Shown piece by piece: positions 42,539-53,160 of a DNA stretch of 64,000 bases. The position numbers were made by a program, and so were the translations under genes. The stretch lies in assembly GCA_033064195.1 (NCBI GenBank), contig JARBJD010000153.1, positions 62,001-126,000 of the forward strand. The letters run 5' to 3'. The notes beneath the pieces were generated by a model. The model had not been told where the DNA came from and made no database searches. It saw only the letters and a list, made by a program, of their open reading frames with translations. This DNA is from Blattamonas nauphoetae. Its lineage: Eukaryota > Preaxostyla > Oxymonadida. How positions within the stretch are numbered: the first letter of the stretch is position 1; each line of letters begins with the position of its first letter.

Positions 42539-42995
42539 TCAAGTGGAAGAGATCCCACAACTAGAGTAAAACATATGAATGGAAGAAAACAAAAGACATT
42601 TATTGTCATCATCCCAACACGGCCTACGGATGGTTAGAATCTGTCCCTTCCAGAAAAATTGTACAGATGGGGTTGAGTGTATTCTACAATTGTGGAAAAT
42701 AATAGCGGGTCATCTGGATTAAGGAAGAAGATACAGAAAGCGTTTGCAATCTGCGAGATTTTGTTCAATATCAACAAAGAGGATTCGGACTCCAGAGAGT
42801 TCATTGCGAGCAAGAATTTCTTGAAATGAAGTGTAGATATTTTTACAAGACGGATTCCATCGAGTGAGAAAGGCGACAATCGTGAAAAACGGGGCTTGTT
42901 GCTGACTAAAGGAATGACATGCAGAAAGATGAACAGAAGAACCTTCCTTGGAGGATTTCCTGAACTCCTGCAACCGTAGACCACTGAATCGTCAT
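42539..42995 (-). CDS. Thioredoxin-like protein with one active-site cysteine
   Basis: Three exons: 42995-42943, 42905-42735, 42683-42539, introns 37 and 51 bp; 122 residues. Start MTIQWSTVAGVQEILQGS, then APFFTIVAFLTRWNPSCKNI, VRILFVDIEQNLADCKRF, and after intron 2 LIHSTPSVQFFWKGQILTI, which supplies the cis-Pro of a thioredoxin fold. The active site reads WNPSCK where thioredoxin has WCGPCK: the first Cys is missing, so a normal dithiol cycle is not possible. It may bind or glutathionylate rather than reduce. The last ~20 residues are less certain. Confidence 0.75.
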
Positions 42996-43247
42996 GGAAA
43001 AAGAGATCGGACCCTCTGTTCGATTCAATCACAGTGACGTTGACGAATTGTGTGAAAGCACTAACAAAAAATGAAAAATGAAGGTGTTAGAGAGATTGAA
43101 AGAAAAATGCTGATGAATGGACAATGAGTGGATTACTCGCCGAGTGACTTGTCCACAACGAACCCTCAGTGACTTTGACACGATTGACTGGCAAGAAAGC
43201 CCTCGTTGAGGAGAACATAGAGACGGGACTGATTGCTGACGATGCCA

Positions 43248-44229
43248 TCAACATGATTCCAATTCGTAGCAGACGACTTCACTCGACATTCGAATTATGC
43301 TCGGAATTGGACTAATTGCGGTTTTCCATTTCTGTTTCGGCTTTGTGCGGGGAGCCGTTCTTCTTGGGAGAGCTGTTTCCGAAGAATTGGACACGTTGTT
43401 CGTTGTCTTGATGTTTGGCTGGGGATTCTTTGAGCTCACAGCAGGCCAGGATGGTGCATGTGGAGCGTTGGTTGAAGAGATAGAACTGAAATATGGTTTG
43501 GGAAGAGGAGAGATGTTGATGAAACTGGATGTGAAAGACCAAACACAGAAGCGAATTGGCTCATTGATTTGTCGGAGAGAGAATGTCTGCTGAGTGGCGT
43601 CTGTGAAGAAGTGGAGGGAGCCTTTGTTCATATTCAAAATAAGGGTAAGGACGTTCCCATCCTTAAATTTTGGGAGATCAGGCAGAATTCGGCCATTGTG
43701 AACAAGACAACCCCTGTGAAGCGATGAGAAGAATGAAGGCCACGTGAGAGTGAAGAGAAGATCAGACTTGTCTCCGCGATAGAGCGCAACTGATTTCATG
43801 GTTGATGGGTTAAACGGGGGAGCGACATCAAACGTTATGGGCATTATCCCGACTCCTGAGAAGACGAAAGTGAGGACGGCAGGAAAGAATACTTCCAGCG
43901 TCGTTTGTCTGGTCAAAACGACAGCACAACATCCAAACTCCACGAGAGATTTCTGGGCCGACAGCGATGAGAGAATACGAAGGGAAGCTGCATTTGACAG
44001 TGTGCCGGTTTTTGAGAAGTCTGCAGGGCTCGCCCTTTCCGATCATCTCCTCAGGACGAAGGGTGAATGGAGGGGGGTCCAAAAAGCGAACAATGTGGAG
44101 GGGTGAGATTGTGGGGAGGTTGTGCTTTACGCTCTGCAAGGCTTCTGAAAGGTCATGCTTGGCATTCTGAAGATTAATGACAGTCGATTCTGTGCAATCG
44201 TCCCAACGGAATGTGCGAGTGGGAGCCAT
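43248..44229 (-). CDS. SPRY-like domain protein, 314 aa
   Basis: Two exons, 44229-43893 and 43855-43248, with a 37-bp intron (GTATTC). The beta-rich pattern resembles the two SPRY-like genes next to it: KCSFPSYSLIAVGPEIS, GVWMLCCRFDQTND, VGIMPITFDVAPP, KSVALYRGDKSDLLF, HNGRILPDLPKFKDGNVLTL, LNMNKGSLHFFTDA and INEPIRFCVWSF. The C-terminal ~80 residues are Ser/Pro/Lys-rich. SPRY domains bind peptides; partners unknown. It starts 14 bp after the stop of the preceding SPRY gene on the same strand. Confidence 0.7.
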
Positions 44230-44243
44230 CTTACTTCCAGAAT

Positions 44244-44982
44244 TTAGGCTTTCGATCGCAGATAGGACGAGCTTGTCGCCCGATTGAAAGAATGTGGCCT
44301 TCGTGGGGTGATAAATGATGAAAAGAGAGATACTGAGAAAAATATGGATGAAGGGATGTGTGTAAATGCAAAAGAGGCATTGTTTCCAAGAAATAAGCAG
44401 CGTGTGGGGCGAGAAGTGTAATCAATTTCGACAGTGAAGTTCGTTGTCGGATCGAACATCTCGTCGGTGCAGAAATGATGGGAATTGTGTTGTATGACAT
44501 TGCTGCAGGTGAGAGAATGAATTAAGTTCACTGTGTTTCACACCTATCACACTGAAACCCAAGCGAAACTTGAAAACGTGAGAAAGTGGAGAGAGCATAC
44601 ATTGTGAGTCCCCAAGAACAGAATTTTCATTAAAAAGCTGTGTTCCATCCAAGAGTCCAACCCCTTTTTGAATTGAAGCGAAGATGAGAAAAAGATTAAA
44701 ATGAAAAATAGAAACTGCATTTTTGCGATAGTCCATTCTTTGCGATAACAAATCTCCAAATCCCCGATTCAATTTTTCGGAAAAAAGTGAAGGAGATAAT
44801 TTTCGATTCTTTGCTTTCAATGGTTCCTTTGTTATAGACCAAACAATTTTCTGGAGCATGTCCGATTTCCAGTCCTTTATTGAGATCAATTGTTTCCTCT
44901 ACGCAAACATAGGAGAGACAATATGAAGAAAATTTAGAAAATTCTGACTGATTTCCTTTTCACTCGAGCTCCCACATCCCAT
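44244..44982 (-). CDS. SPRY-like protein with predicted N-myristoylation (MGCGSSS)
   Basis: Four exons: 44982-44949, 44898-44716, 44663-44601, 44530-44244; introns 50, 52 and 70 bp with GTCAGA, GTTTCT and GTATGC donors. 188 residues. The N-terminus MGCGSSSEKE is a classical N-myristoylation plus palmitoylation motif, so the protein probably sits on a membrane. The SPRY-like body reads ENCLVYNKGTIESKESKI, SGIWRFVIAKNG, VGLLDGTQLF, NFTVEIDYTSRPTRCLF and HIPSSIFFSVSLF. All junctions keep frame. Divergent from the next SPRY-like gene, 75 bp apart. Confidence 0.75.
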
Positions 44983-45057
44983 GTTTTGACCGTGGGTGGA
45001 TCTAACTTGAATTTGAACATCTGTTCTAATCTGGTGAACCTAACCACCCGTTAGACA

Positions 45058-46173
45058 ATGAGTACAAATTTGATCCTGTTAGAAAAGCGGACAACACCGT
45101 CAACCGAACCTCGTCGAAAACTTGTCATCGGTTCAACCGCAACAATCGATGAAAGGGAGAAGGCACTATTGGAAAAGGAAGACCGCCTTTTAGATCGAGA
45201 GAGAGAATTGATTGATCGTGAAAAAAAGCTTCTCATCAAGGAACAGGAGTTGAGAGACAAAGAAGAAGAAATGAACAAAGCGCTGGAGGAGATCAAGCAC
45301 ACTCAGTCATTGCAAAAAACAAGAAATGCCCTCGATAAGCTGGAACAAACGAACGTTCTCATTAACATTGAAGAAGTTCAATTGTCTTATATCAACCCAA
45401 ACAAATGGTCCAGATTGGGAAATGCTGTAACGCGAGTGGGTGGTGATGGCAGGCGCAACTGTTTCCTCGAACCTAGATTGAATGAAGTATGCAAACATTT
45501 TTCTTTTATCACCTTTCAAATAGGGAATTTGGAGATTGTTTGTTTTACTTCTTCTCAGAGAACTATGTCATTCCTCAGGAGTTTATATGTCATTCAACGA
45601 ACAGGACATTTTCGTGTGTCATTCATGACTTCTGATTGTTTCCGTAGAACTCGGAATCATAACTGATTCTCCTTCGAAGTACCCTGATGGACAATACATT
45701 GGTTCTGTTGGTAGTATGCTACAATCTCGCTTATTTTCGTGTTTCTCTCCTGCTCTTTGTCTGTTTTCGTAGATTCAGTTGCGTTTTGCCCAGCCTTGTA
45801 TGCTCACCCTTGAATTCAAAATTTTCCAGTACTCGCTTATATAAATCAAAAGAAAATGTAACCAAAAGTTATGGCCCAAATCGAGTCAACTTTGGAACAG
45901 GATGTGTTGTCATTCTCGAAGTGGATCTCCGTCCACCAACAACAGCCCTTCGGATGTACGTTGACGGTGTTAGGTTGTCAATTTGGTGCAAAAATATCCC
46001 CTCCGATGTTCAAATCGCTGTTTGTAGTAGTGTTTTCTGTGGACTATTCTTCTCATTTCTAGATATCCCTCTTGAATGACGGTGATGGATTCGAAATCCT
46101 CTCATTCCAACAGCTCAAGACCGCTCGACATCCTCTTGCTCAGTATGATGAAACTGTGGATTGGCTATCTTGA
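45058..46173 (+). CDS. Coiled-coil + SPRY-like domain protein, seven exons
   Basis: Exons: 45058-45486, 45524-45537 (14 nt), 45579-45613, 45648-45710, 45773-45797 (25 nt), 45830-46019, 46063-46173. Introns are 32-62 bp with GTATGC, GTTTGT, GTGTGT and GTAGTA donors. 288 residues. Residues ~20-100 are a Glu/Arg/Lys coiled coil (DEREKALLEKEDRLLDRERE). The SPRY-like part runs NAVTRVGGDGRRNCFLEP, NEGIWRLSLYVIQ, GIITDSPSKYPDGQYIGSV, CVVILEVDLRPPTTALRMYV and ISLLNDGDGFEILSFQQL. The spliced frame is open throughout and rebuilds a complete domain from several very short exons. Confidence 0.72.
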
Positions 46174-46416
46174 CTTGTGTTCATAGCGACTTTTTCGTGT
46201 CCTGAAACAGGAAAATCACAGATCTTCACCCATCTCAGTCTTGAATGATTTCGGGAATCACATTGTCTTTTTTCCACAAATCTCGACTTGGGATGATAGG
46301 GACGTGGAATATTGTTCACAAATAATCAGTGAGTTTTGAGAACATGTTCAAAAATGAAGATCTTTGAAATGAAGAGCAACAAGGCAAAATGAAGAAGAAA
46401 AAAGAATGATTGAGTG

Positions 46417-47094
46417 TTACACTGGCACCTGAGGAGGAGACAGTGGATTTTCCTCGAGTGGAGAATCAGTACATTCATTCGCCATTCCGATTGGACAACT
46501 TTGCTTCGAATTGGAAGATTGAAGATGCCCGTCGAAGTAGCATCTCCTGCAAACGGCCTGATAAGATTCCATGCCTCCAATCAACTGTTGTTTTGATGAG
46601 AGAGCGATTCGTTTGGAGAACGATGCACTGTCACCACAGACGGAACAGACAGCTGTGAGTTTCACGACACTTTCAGCCATTGGAATCAGATCTACAACAT
46701 CGTTGAACCGCTTTCGTTGAAAGTCACCGTCGAGGGCTGAAATGATCACGATTCGACCAGCGTTGGCTTGAGTCTCGCAGAACTGGAGGAGATCTGGATA
46801 GAATTGACCCTCGTCAATTCCTATCACTTGAACGTCTTTCAAATGGTCTTCTGCTTCTGAAAGGCGGGAACAAGCAATGGCTGGGCACATTTGGCGATCA
46901 TGAGATGAAAGCTTGTCGAATGAATATCGAGTATCCAATTTAAATTTGATCACCAGACAAGAATGACGCGCTAGTCTGTGTCGGGTGATTCGTCTCATCA
47001 GCTCAGTCGTTTTGCCTGAGAACATCGGTCCGATTATTAATTCGATGCTTCCCTGAACGGGAGAATGATAAGCAGGTTGGGTAGATGAGTTCAT
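46417..47094 (-). CDS. Thymidine kinase, TK1 type
   Basis: Single exon, 225 residues. P-loop GPMFSGKTTE (22-31), DTRYS, QVIGIDEGQFYPDLLQFCE (Walker B and catalytic Glu), IISALDGDFQRKRF, zinc-binding CSVCGDSASFSKR and CRRCYF, and the lasso-like IGGMESYQAVCRRC. It phosphorylates thymidine (and deoxyuridine) in pyrimidine salvage. The start MNSSTQPAYHSPVQGSIEL fits family length. Together with the uridine-cytidine kinase in this window it suggests dependence on nucleoside salvage, as in many anaerobic protists. Confidence 0.93.
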   Translation of the reverse strand: MNSSTQPAYHSPVQGSIELIIGPMFSGKTTELMRRITRHRLARHSCLVIKFKLDTRYSFDKLSSHDRQMCPAIACSRLSEAEDHLKDVQVIGIDEGQFYPDLLQFCETQANAGRIVIISALDGDFQRKRFNDVVDLIPMAESVVKLTAVCSVCGDSASFSKRIALSSKQQLIGGMESYQAVCRRCYFDGHLQSSNSKQSCPIGMANECTDSPLEENPLSPPQVPV

Positions 47095-47569
47095 TGTGTT
47101 GGTAAGAGCCGTTAGTTTTGTGTGAAAGAGAAATACCGATCAGAAGAGGGTATGTAACGAGATAGGCATTTCTAGTACGTTTATACCCTAAAACAGACCC
47201 ATAGATTGAACAGAATCCCACAATTCATTTTATTCTGATCGCTTCGACAGAGTGTGGTCTCTCTCCAGAGGTGAAGTTGACTTCTTGTCGTTTTCTTACT
47301 CTTGTATGCGGATTTTTCGCAAACATTCATCCCAGAGAGGTCACAATCATCCACACTTCTGACTGGCAATTCTTTCAGTCATTTCTTATTTTATCGCGAG
47401 ACAGAGATGTTCACATTGTCTTTAAAGACAAACAACACCAGTATTAGATGGAAAAAGAAGATTCAAAATGAAGACGATAGTTTGTATGAGATCGATCCGC
47501 AATAAAAAAAAGAAAGAATGTGAACCATCGAAAAGAAATCTCTCTGAAGATGTGAAACTTCTAATGATG
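47095..47569. other. Gap upstream of thymidine kinase
   Basis: 475 bp. A plus-strand stretch (about 47219-47340) reads FDRVWSLSRGEVDFLSFS in one frame, which looks protein-like, but I found no start and no splice that extends it. No RNA gene was seen. Confidence 0.35.
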
Positions 47570-49018
47570 CTAAGATGAGGATGGTGAAACATCGAAGATG
47601 GTGATTTCACAAATGTAACTTGTTCTTTTTGAAGTGCCAGCAGTGCCTGTTCCTGGGCCGACATACATGAATGGCTGATCATATGACAATATGGACGAGT
47701 TCTCCTTCTTGTTTTTCTCATCGAGTGTTGACAGCCAAACGTCTGGATTGTGGACGAGCCAAACAAGGGGACGCAGGAACATCATCTGACCGGCGTGAGT
47801 ATGGCCAGCCAAAAACATGTCCACATCCAACAAATGCATGACATCGCGCCAGACTCGCTTGTGGGGTCGGTGGTGAAGAAGAACAGTGTAGAGGGACGAA
47901 GCGTTTTGGGGATCTTTCGATTGGTATCCTTCCACTGCATGGTTGTCCTCCGGCGATGCTCCCTTCAGTTTCTTTGCTGAATCTACAAAGTATTCAGCTT
48001 CTCCATCTTCGATTCCGATTAGTTTAATTTGGGTTTGTTTTGATGGAATTTTCACAATTTGGGATTCGTTTGAGAGAATTTTCACATTAGGACACTTTCC
48101 AAGAATGTTGTATAATTCCTCTCGTCCAGATCCAATATCATGATTTCCCTGAATGAGAGAGATACAGAAGAACAAAATATTGATCGAACAATGTGGACGA
48201 TAATAAGAGAAAAGTGAATAACAATTCAAACAATACGCGGAAAAATCAGAGAATAAGTCCAAAAATGAGTGTAGAACGGAAATAATTCATACAGATACAA
48301 AGAAAACACCAGATGATGATTTGAGTTCATTCAACGGATAGAAGGCGTTCGTTGGGAGGAGTCGATCTGATCCTTCTTCAGGTTGGTTTGTAGTTACGAT
48401 CTGCCGTGTATCAGTCAGGTCTCCAGTGATACACACCAGATCAGCGTTCAGCTTATTTACTTCTGCGACAATCTTCTTCAGTCTGCTTGGTAAGTGTGAT
48501 CCGAGATGAATATCAGTTAAGTGGACAATTCTAAACGAGTCCTGAACACGTGGTGAGCTGAATATACGTCAATAAGAAGAACGGAGAAACCTGATTTTGA
48601 GGTTTCGTTTTCTCCGGATATTTCCCCGAATGTGGCCCACAATCTGATATACGACTACAACTGCCAATACTATGCTAGTTACTAGAACTTTGTGCGATCG
48701 TAAAGGTTTGATGGCTCCATAAAGGATTTCCATTAGTAATGTCAGGAAAAGTAGGTCAATCATGGAAAATAACAATATTTCAGCTCCTCTAGAGATGTAA
48801 TATATTGCGGTTGATGCAGAGAATTGCGAAATAGCAATGAATACAACACATATAGTGAGAACAAGGAGGGCGACTCCAGCGAACAAGCCCCAGAGCCAAG
48901 GGTGTTGTTTGACCTGTGCATCAAAGAGCCAGACAAGGTTTCGAAACAGTGGATAGCTCACGATACACAGCACGACAGGGACGATGCAGACCAGTAAGAG
49001 GATGCGAGATTTTTTCAT
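47570..49018 (-). CDS. Membrane-anchored metallophosphoesterase
   Basis: Three exons: 49018-48591, 48557-48293, 48148-47570; introns 33 bp (GTTTCT) and 144 bp (GTATGA). 423 residues. About four N-terminal membrane helices (ILLLVCIVPVVLCIVSYPLF, LWGLFAGVALLVLTICVVFI and two more), then a calcineurin-like domain with all metal motifs: VHLTDIHLGSH (DxH), VCITGDLTD (GDxxD), FFVSGNHD (GNHD, completed across intron 2), LLHHRP and FLAGHTHAG (GHxH). The architecture matches the TMPPE / YkuE-like class. Substrate unknown. In-frame codons upstream of the chosen ATG leave open a longer N-terminus. Confidence 0.82.
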
Positions 49019-49244
49019 CTTGTGTGTTTTCAAAGGAGTAATTTTGATCTGACCCTTCGATGATTTTGGAAATCGTCCGAAGATAGAAAAGTGGTCCCGA
49101 CTGAGTTCGAGGCAGATTTCATCCAAAATTGTGATGTTTCTCTGTGATTCGAGATTGAGACAGTCAAAACTCTCTTCATTCTGATTTTGTGTGAAAAAAG
49201 AGTTTTGGTTTAACAAAGAACGAGAGAGATGATTTGAAGAGAAA

Positions 49245-49714
49245 TTAGTTTTGGACAGGACTTTTGTGGAGAATGCCTTCCTCGACAAGCTCTTGTTTGG
49301 CTGGTCTGCCTTCGAGTTCGTGCTTGAGCTTGTCTGAACAAAACTGAGAAGACAAGAGAAAGAAACCCTGCAAGAGATGCATCTTAAGATCTTCAGCATT
49401 CGGTGCTTCGCATCCGCAGTCAGGATGGAGGATATCTTGATGGTGAGGAAGAACTATGAAGATAACTTTGGCACACTGTGTTTCATAAGTTCATCCTTTT
49501 CTGGGCGATGTTTGAGAAGATCGGAAAGTTCATGTTTGGCTTCATTGAGGTGGCGATTCTTCTCAAGGGGAGCTTCATGGGTGCACTGAGATTTGTGTTG
49601 CTTTGATTCCTGGCAGCATTGGCCGTGTTGACCGTGTTGGGTGTGAGTGCAGTGTTGTTTGTTCATATTGACAAGTTGATGATGCAGGAATAACAGTTCG
49701 CAAGAGAATGACAA
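49245..49714 (-). CDS. Two-RPEL-repeat protein
   Basis: Three exons: 49714-49477, 49435-49367, 49333-49245; introns 41 and 33 bp. 131 residues (or 115 from the next ATG, 49666). The N-terminal part is His/Gln/Cys-rich (HCTHTQHGQHGQCCQE). Two repeats read LSDLLKHRPEKDELMKHNIL and KLKHELEGRPAKQELVEEGIL-like, both with the RPxxxEL core. In animals RPEL repeats bind monomeric actin. The second repeat depends on the 33-bp intron. A GTCC donor before the stop could splice on toward the metallophosphatase gene, so a fusion is possible but less likely. Confidence 0.65.
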
Positions 49715-49930
49715 TTCGGGAACAAAAGCATTCGTTACTTGAGTTTTTGATGGTTTCGATCGAATGTCAAGAAGAAAAGTGAAATAATTGTGTTTGAAAT
49801 AATTCTTAAAAAGAAAGACTAGTGAAATGGAATCTAATATTCAGGAACTGTATGTGCATCGAAATATCTATCGTGAGTTTTGGCAGTGTTAAGCCCTGTA
49901 GAACGCTGGAGAGAGATAATGTATAATAAA

Positions 49931-50287
49931 TCATACTGTTGGGCCCGCAGGAAACTGTTTCACAAAAGTAGTTGGTTTTCCTTTATATCTATACAGCAAG
50001 GACAGGCATTGCGGATCAGTAAAAACAAACTTGATTGATTCGTGAAAATCACGTGGTTGGATGTATCCGTACTCGTTGTTAGATGTGGAGTACATTGGGT
50101 TTTCGGTTTTTGGAGGGAAATTTAGCGCATCTTCAAGAGGTCATGAGAGAGGAGAAGTGAGATTCACACCAGCGTCAAAAGACCTTTCACAGGGAACGGG
50201 TCGTTCTCCAACACTAATCACAGTCGTTTGGAGTCGAATAGATCGCTCATTGATTGACCTTTCACGAACTTCGAGATCGTCGTTCAT
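49931..50287 (-). CDS. Small microtubule-inner-protein-like protein, 105 aa
   Basis: Two exons, 50287-50170 and 50130-49931, separated by a 39-bp GTGTGA...AG intron. It starts MNDDLEVRERSINERSIRL. The second exon holds NPMYSTSNNEYGYIQP, which follows the 'NP.Y.T....YG' pattern common in axonemal microtubule inner proteins such as the Pierce family, then RDFHESIKFVFTDPQ and PTTFVKQFPAGPTV to the end. The resemblance is to a short motif only. The exons are too small to stand out without splicing. Confidence 0.6.
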
Positions 50288-50457
50288 GATCAAACAGCGC
50301 CCATGAAATCGTCATTTCAGATCTCGTTCAGACAAACCCCAACGAATACCTTCTCAGACTTGATATTCCCCTGAATATGGAATGTTAACAAAGTTGAAGA
50401 GGTTGGACTGATCAATCAACCATTTGTACTGAGTCAGAATCGATCAACCCTCATCTC

Positions 50458-51314
50458 ATGTTCACTCCTCAGTTTGTTCAACCAAACCTACAATCAGTTG
50501 GTGATTCAACCTTTCCCGTGACTTCAGTCTCCATATCTCCAGCCATCTCCATCCGACGATATCGTACACAACCCCAACAAGTTTTATCAATCTTGGGTGA
50601 TGAATCGGCTCTTGCACCAGTTGTTGCCAGTACTGAAATTGAACCTGGAGTATATGAAGGTGGTTTCACATGTTGGCAGGGAAGCGAAGCACTTTGCCGC
50701 TATTTAACGACACTTCGTCTCCTCTTTCTCTTCGATTCTTTTCAGCCATCGCTGGTAAGCGCGTGATCGAACTGGGATGTGGCCATGCACTACCTGGTAT
50801 TCAATGTTCCTTGATGGGCGCGTCAAAACTTGTTTTTCAGGACTTCAATGAGGAAGTTCTCAGGCATGTTTTCATGTCTTCTCATCCACTCAGACTTGCC
50901 ACCATTCCCAACCTCGCTCTAAATGCACGGCCTGGGCAAAGCACTGCGTCTCTATTCGATGACGCTCTCTTCATTGCCTCGTCATGGGCTGACCTCCCTG
51001 CGTTTCTCCAGGCAAATGCGGATGTGCCTCATCTTTCTCAATATGATTATATTCTGGCTGCGGAGGTTGTATATCGTGAGTCCAACTTTGAATCTCTTGC
51101 ACAATCCATTATTTCGCTTCTTTCCGTCTCGCCAGATGGACAAGCGCTAGTGTCTGGAAGAGTCACTTATTTTGGAGTAGGTGGTGGGACAGATGCATTT
51201 TCAGCGTTTATCAGTTCAAAGGTAGGAGGAAATGGAGAAAAAGTTTTATGCGAAGAAGTTAGTGTTTCAGAGAACTTGGATGAGAATATTCTCAAAATAA
51301 CACTTCAACGTTGA
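50458..51314 (+). CDS. METTL18-like protein-histidine methyltransferase
   Basis: Two exons, 50458-50716 and 50746-51314, with a 29-bp intron (GTCTCC...AG); 275 residues. EIEPGVYEGGFTCWQGSEAL matches the GTYEGG...W start of the METTL18 domain. AGKRVIELGCGHALPGI is the SAM-binding motif I; KLVFQDFNEEVL is motif II; YDYILAAEVVYRESN follows; SGRVTYFGVGGGTDAF is the family signature YFGVGGG. METTL18 (yeast Hpm1) methylates a histidine of ribosomal protein L3. Splicing across the 29-bp intron is what joins the two halves. Confidence 0.87.
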
Positions 51315-51424
51315 ATGAAGAATCTGATTTTTGCTGTTATTAGGATGATAAATCTTTTCTCGTAAAATGAATGATTTGATCGGACCATACCATATTTCAT
51401 TTACGGTTTCAGTCTGTGGTGTGA

Positions 51425-53000
51425 ATGTCGTCCGTGTACGCATCTGACCACAAAATCCCGGATGGTCTCAAAGAAATCTTGAAGGATTTTTCTCGGGAGG
51501 TCCTCAGGGATCAACCAGCGAACGTATTCATCACATTCAATCATCTCTTCTCTCTTGTTTGATAAAATCGCGTTCAGATATATACGTATGGAGCAACTTA
51601 CTTCGGAAAACTTCATGCAAAACAGAATGGATCACCTTATCAAGGAGTTGCCAATGAAATGCACCAATTATTCGTCGAGGAGGATTCTGATAGAACAGGA
51701 TCACTTCCTTATGATTCATTCAAAAAAGTTGTGTATGATTCTCGTCTCGAACTGGATCCTCGCATTTCACAAATGATTATGTTGTATGTGGACATCGACG
51801 ATGAAGGCAAATTGAACTATGAAGCTTTTAGCGAAATCGCAGCAGATTCGATCGGAATTGCAATGGAAACACCCCCCAATCCACATACCGAAGAGCCTCT
51901 CCGTATTCATATTCATGGATTTATGAAAGAAGAGCTGGAGGATGTTCTCAAACAAAAATTTGATGAACATCAAGTCGCAGAGACAGAAGAATATGACCGC
52001 GTGGCGTTCCGAAAATGTGTCCAGGATAGGGATCTTGGATTCACTCATCGGGAAATCAATCTATTGATGGGATATATGGAAGAGAAATATGCAGATGGAC
52101 AAATCGACACAGAAGTCCTCGCTGGCGGATTAACCGAACTTCTGTTTGAAGCCTTTGAACAAAATCTTCTCTCACTGCCCATGGATAAGGAGAAAGTTCG
52201 AGATGAGCTGCTCAACATCTACACACAGATGGATGCTGAACAAACAGGCGAACTGATGGCTGTTGATATCTGGCAGGGTCTCCTGCAAGCTGAACTTGGC
52301 TTTACAACAACTCAATCGTATGCTATCATGGGATTGCTTGCAGATCTGACAAGCCCAGTTGAGTACGAAGGATTCACTGATTATGTCGCAAGCTGGGTGG
52401 CAAAATTCGAAAACGGAACGGAACTTGTATGTATTTTGGTTATAATGTTAATTTTTGTGTTGATCGTTATTGAAAGTGTTCCATCAACGATTTCTCACAA
52501 CACTTTTGTCTCACTCAATTTCTCTTCTCTTCATTTTCTTTCATCATTGTGATCCTCAGCAAAATGCATCAGAGGTCATCGCTGGCATGCGGCGAGAAGA
52601 ATTGATGGAGAAATTCCTCGCTCTGTTCAGCAAATTCAACGAAGAGAATCCCAATTCTGCGTCCATCGAAACTCTCACCCAGCTCATTGAACCACTTCAC
52701 TTTTCACAACGTGAACTCTCAGCCATTCTATCTGTTGCTCTTCAACTTCTGACGGAAGAAGAGATGACAGATGAGACTATTTACGAGATGGTCGCTTCCA
52801 CAGCGTTTGATGTATGCTATACGCTCCAACGGTTAGCATTAGACACTGTTGCATCAGATGAAAACGAGGGAGAGGAAGAATATGGTGAAGAAGAAGGTGG
52901 AGAGGAGGAAGGCGGCGAGGAAGGGGGAGAAGAAATGGGGGAGGAAGGCGGTGAGGAGGAACAGGGAATTGAAGAGGAGGAGCAACCGGCGGAGGATTAA
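51425..53000 (+). CDS. RIIa-domain + EF-hand protein, radial-spoke RSP7-like
   Basis: Three exons: 51425-51523, 51578-52426, 52560-53000; introns 54 bp (GTATTC) and 133 bp (GTATGT). 462 residues. The N-terminus forms an RIIa dimerisation/docking domain (KIPDGLKEILKDFSREVLRD, then QPANIYTYGATYFGKL, joined by intron 1). EF-hand-like units follow (EDSDRTGSLPYDSFKKVV, VDIDDEGKLNYEAFSEI, QMDAEQTGELMAVDIWQGLL). The tail is a Glu/Gly-rich low-complexity run. RIIa plus EF-hands is the arrangement of Chlamydomonas RSP7 in the radial-spoke stalk. Which EF loops bind calcium is uncertain; several lack full ligand sets. Confidence 0.78.
52860..52985. repeat. GAA/GAG/GGA low-complexity tract
   Basis: Purine-rich imperfect repeats coding the Glu/Gly tail of the RIIa/EF-hand protein. 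Likely length-variable. Confidence 0.7.
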
Positions 53001-53160
53001 TTCTAAATGATCATCACACTTTTTTTCATCTCAACTTTTAAGTTTATCTTCACGTTTTGTCCAGTCACGAATCGACGAAATGAACAGAATTGAGGAGCGA
53101 TCCACAACCCAAAAAAGAAAAGTTGTGAGGTGGACATGCGTTGTACAGATTAATTTCACG

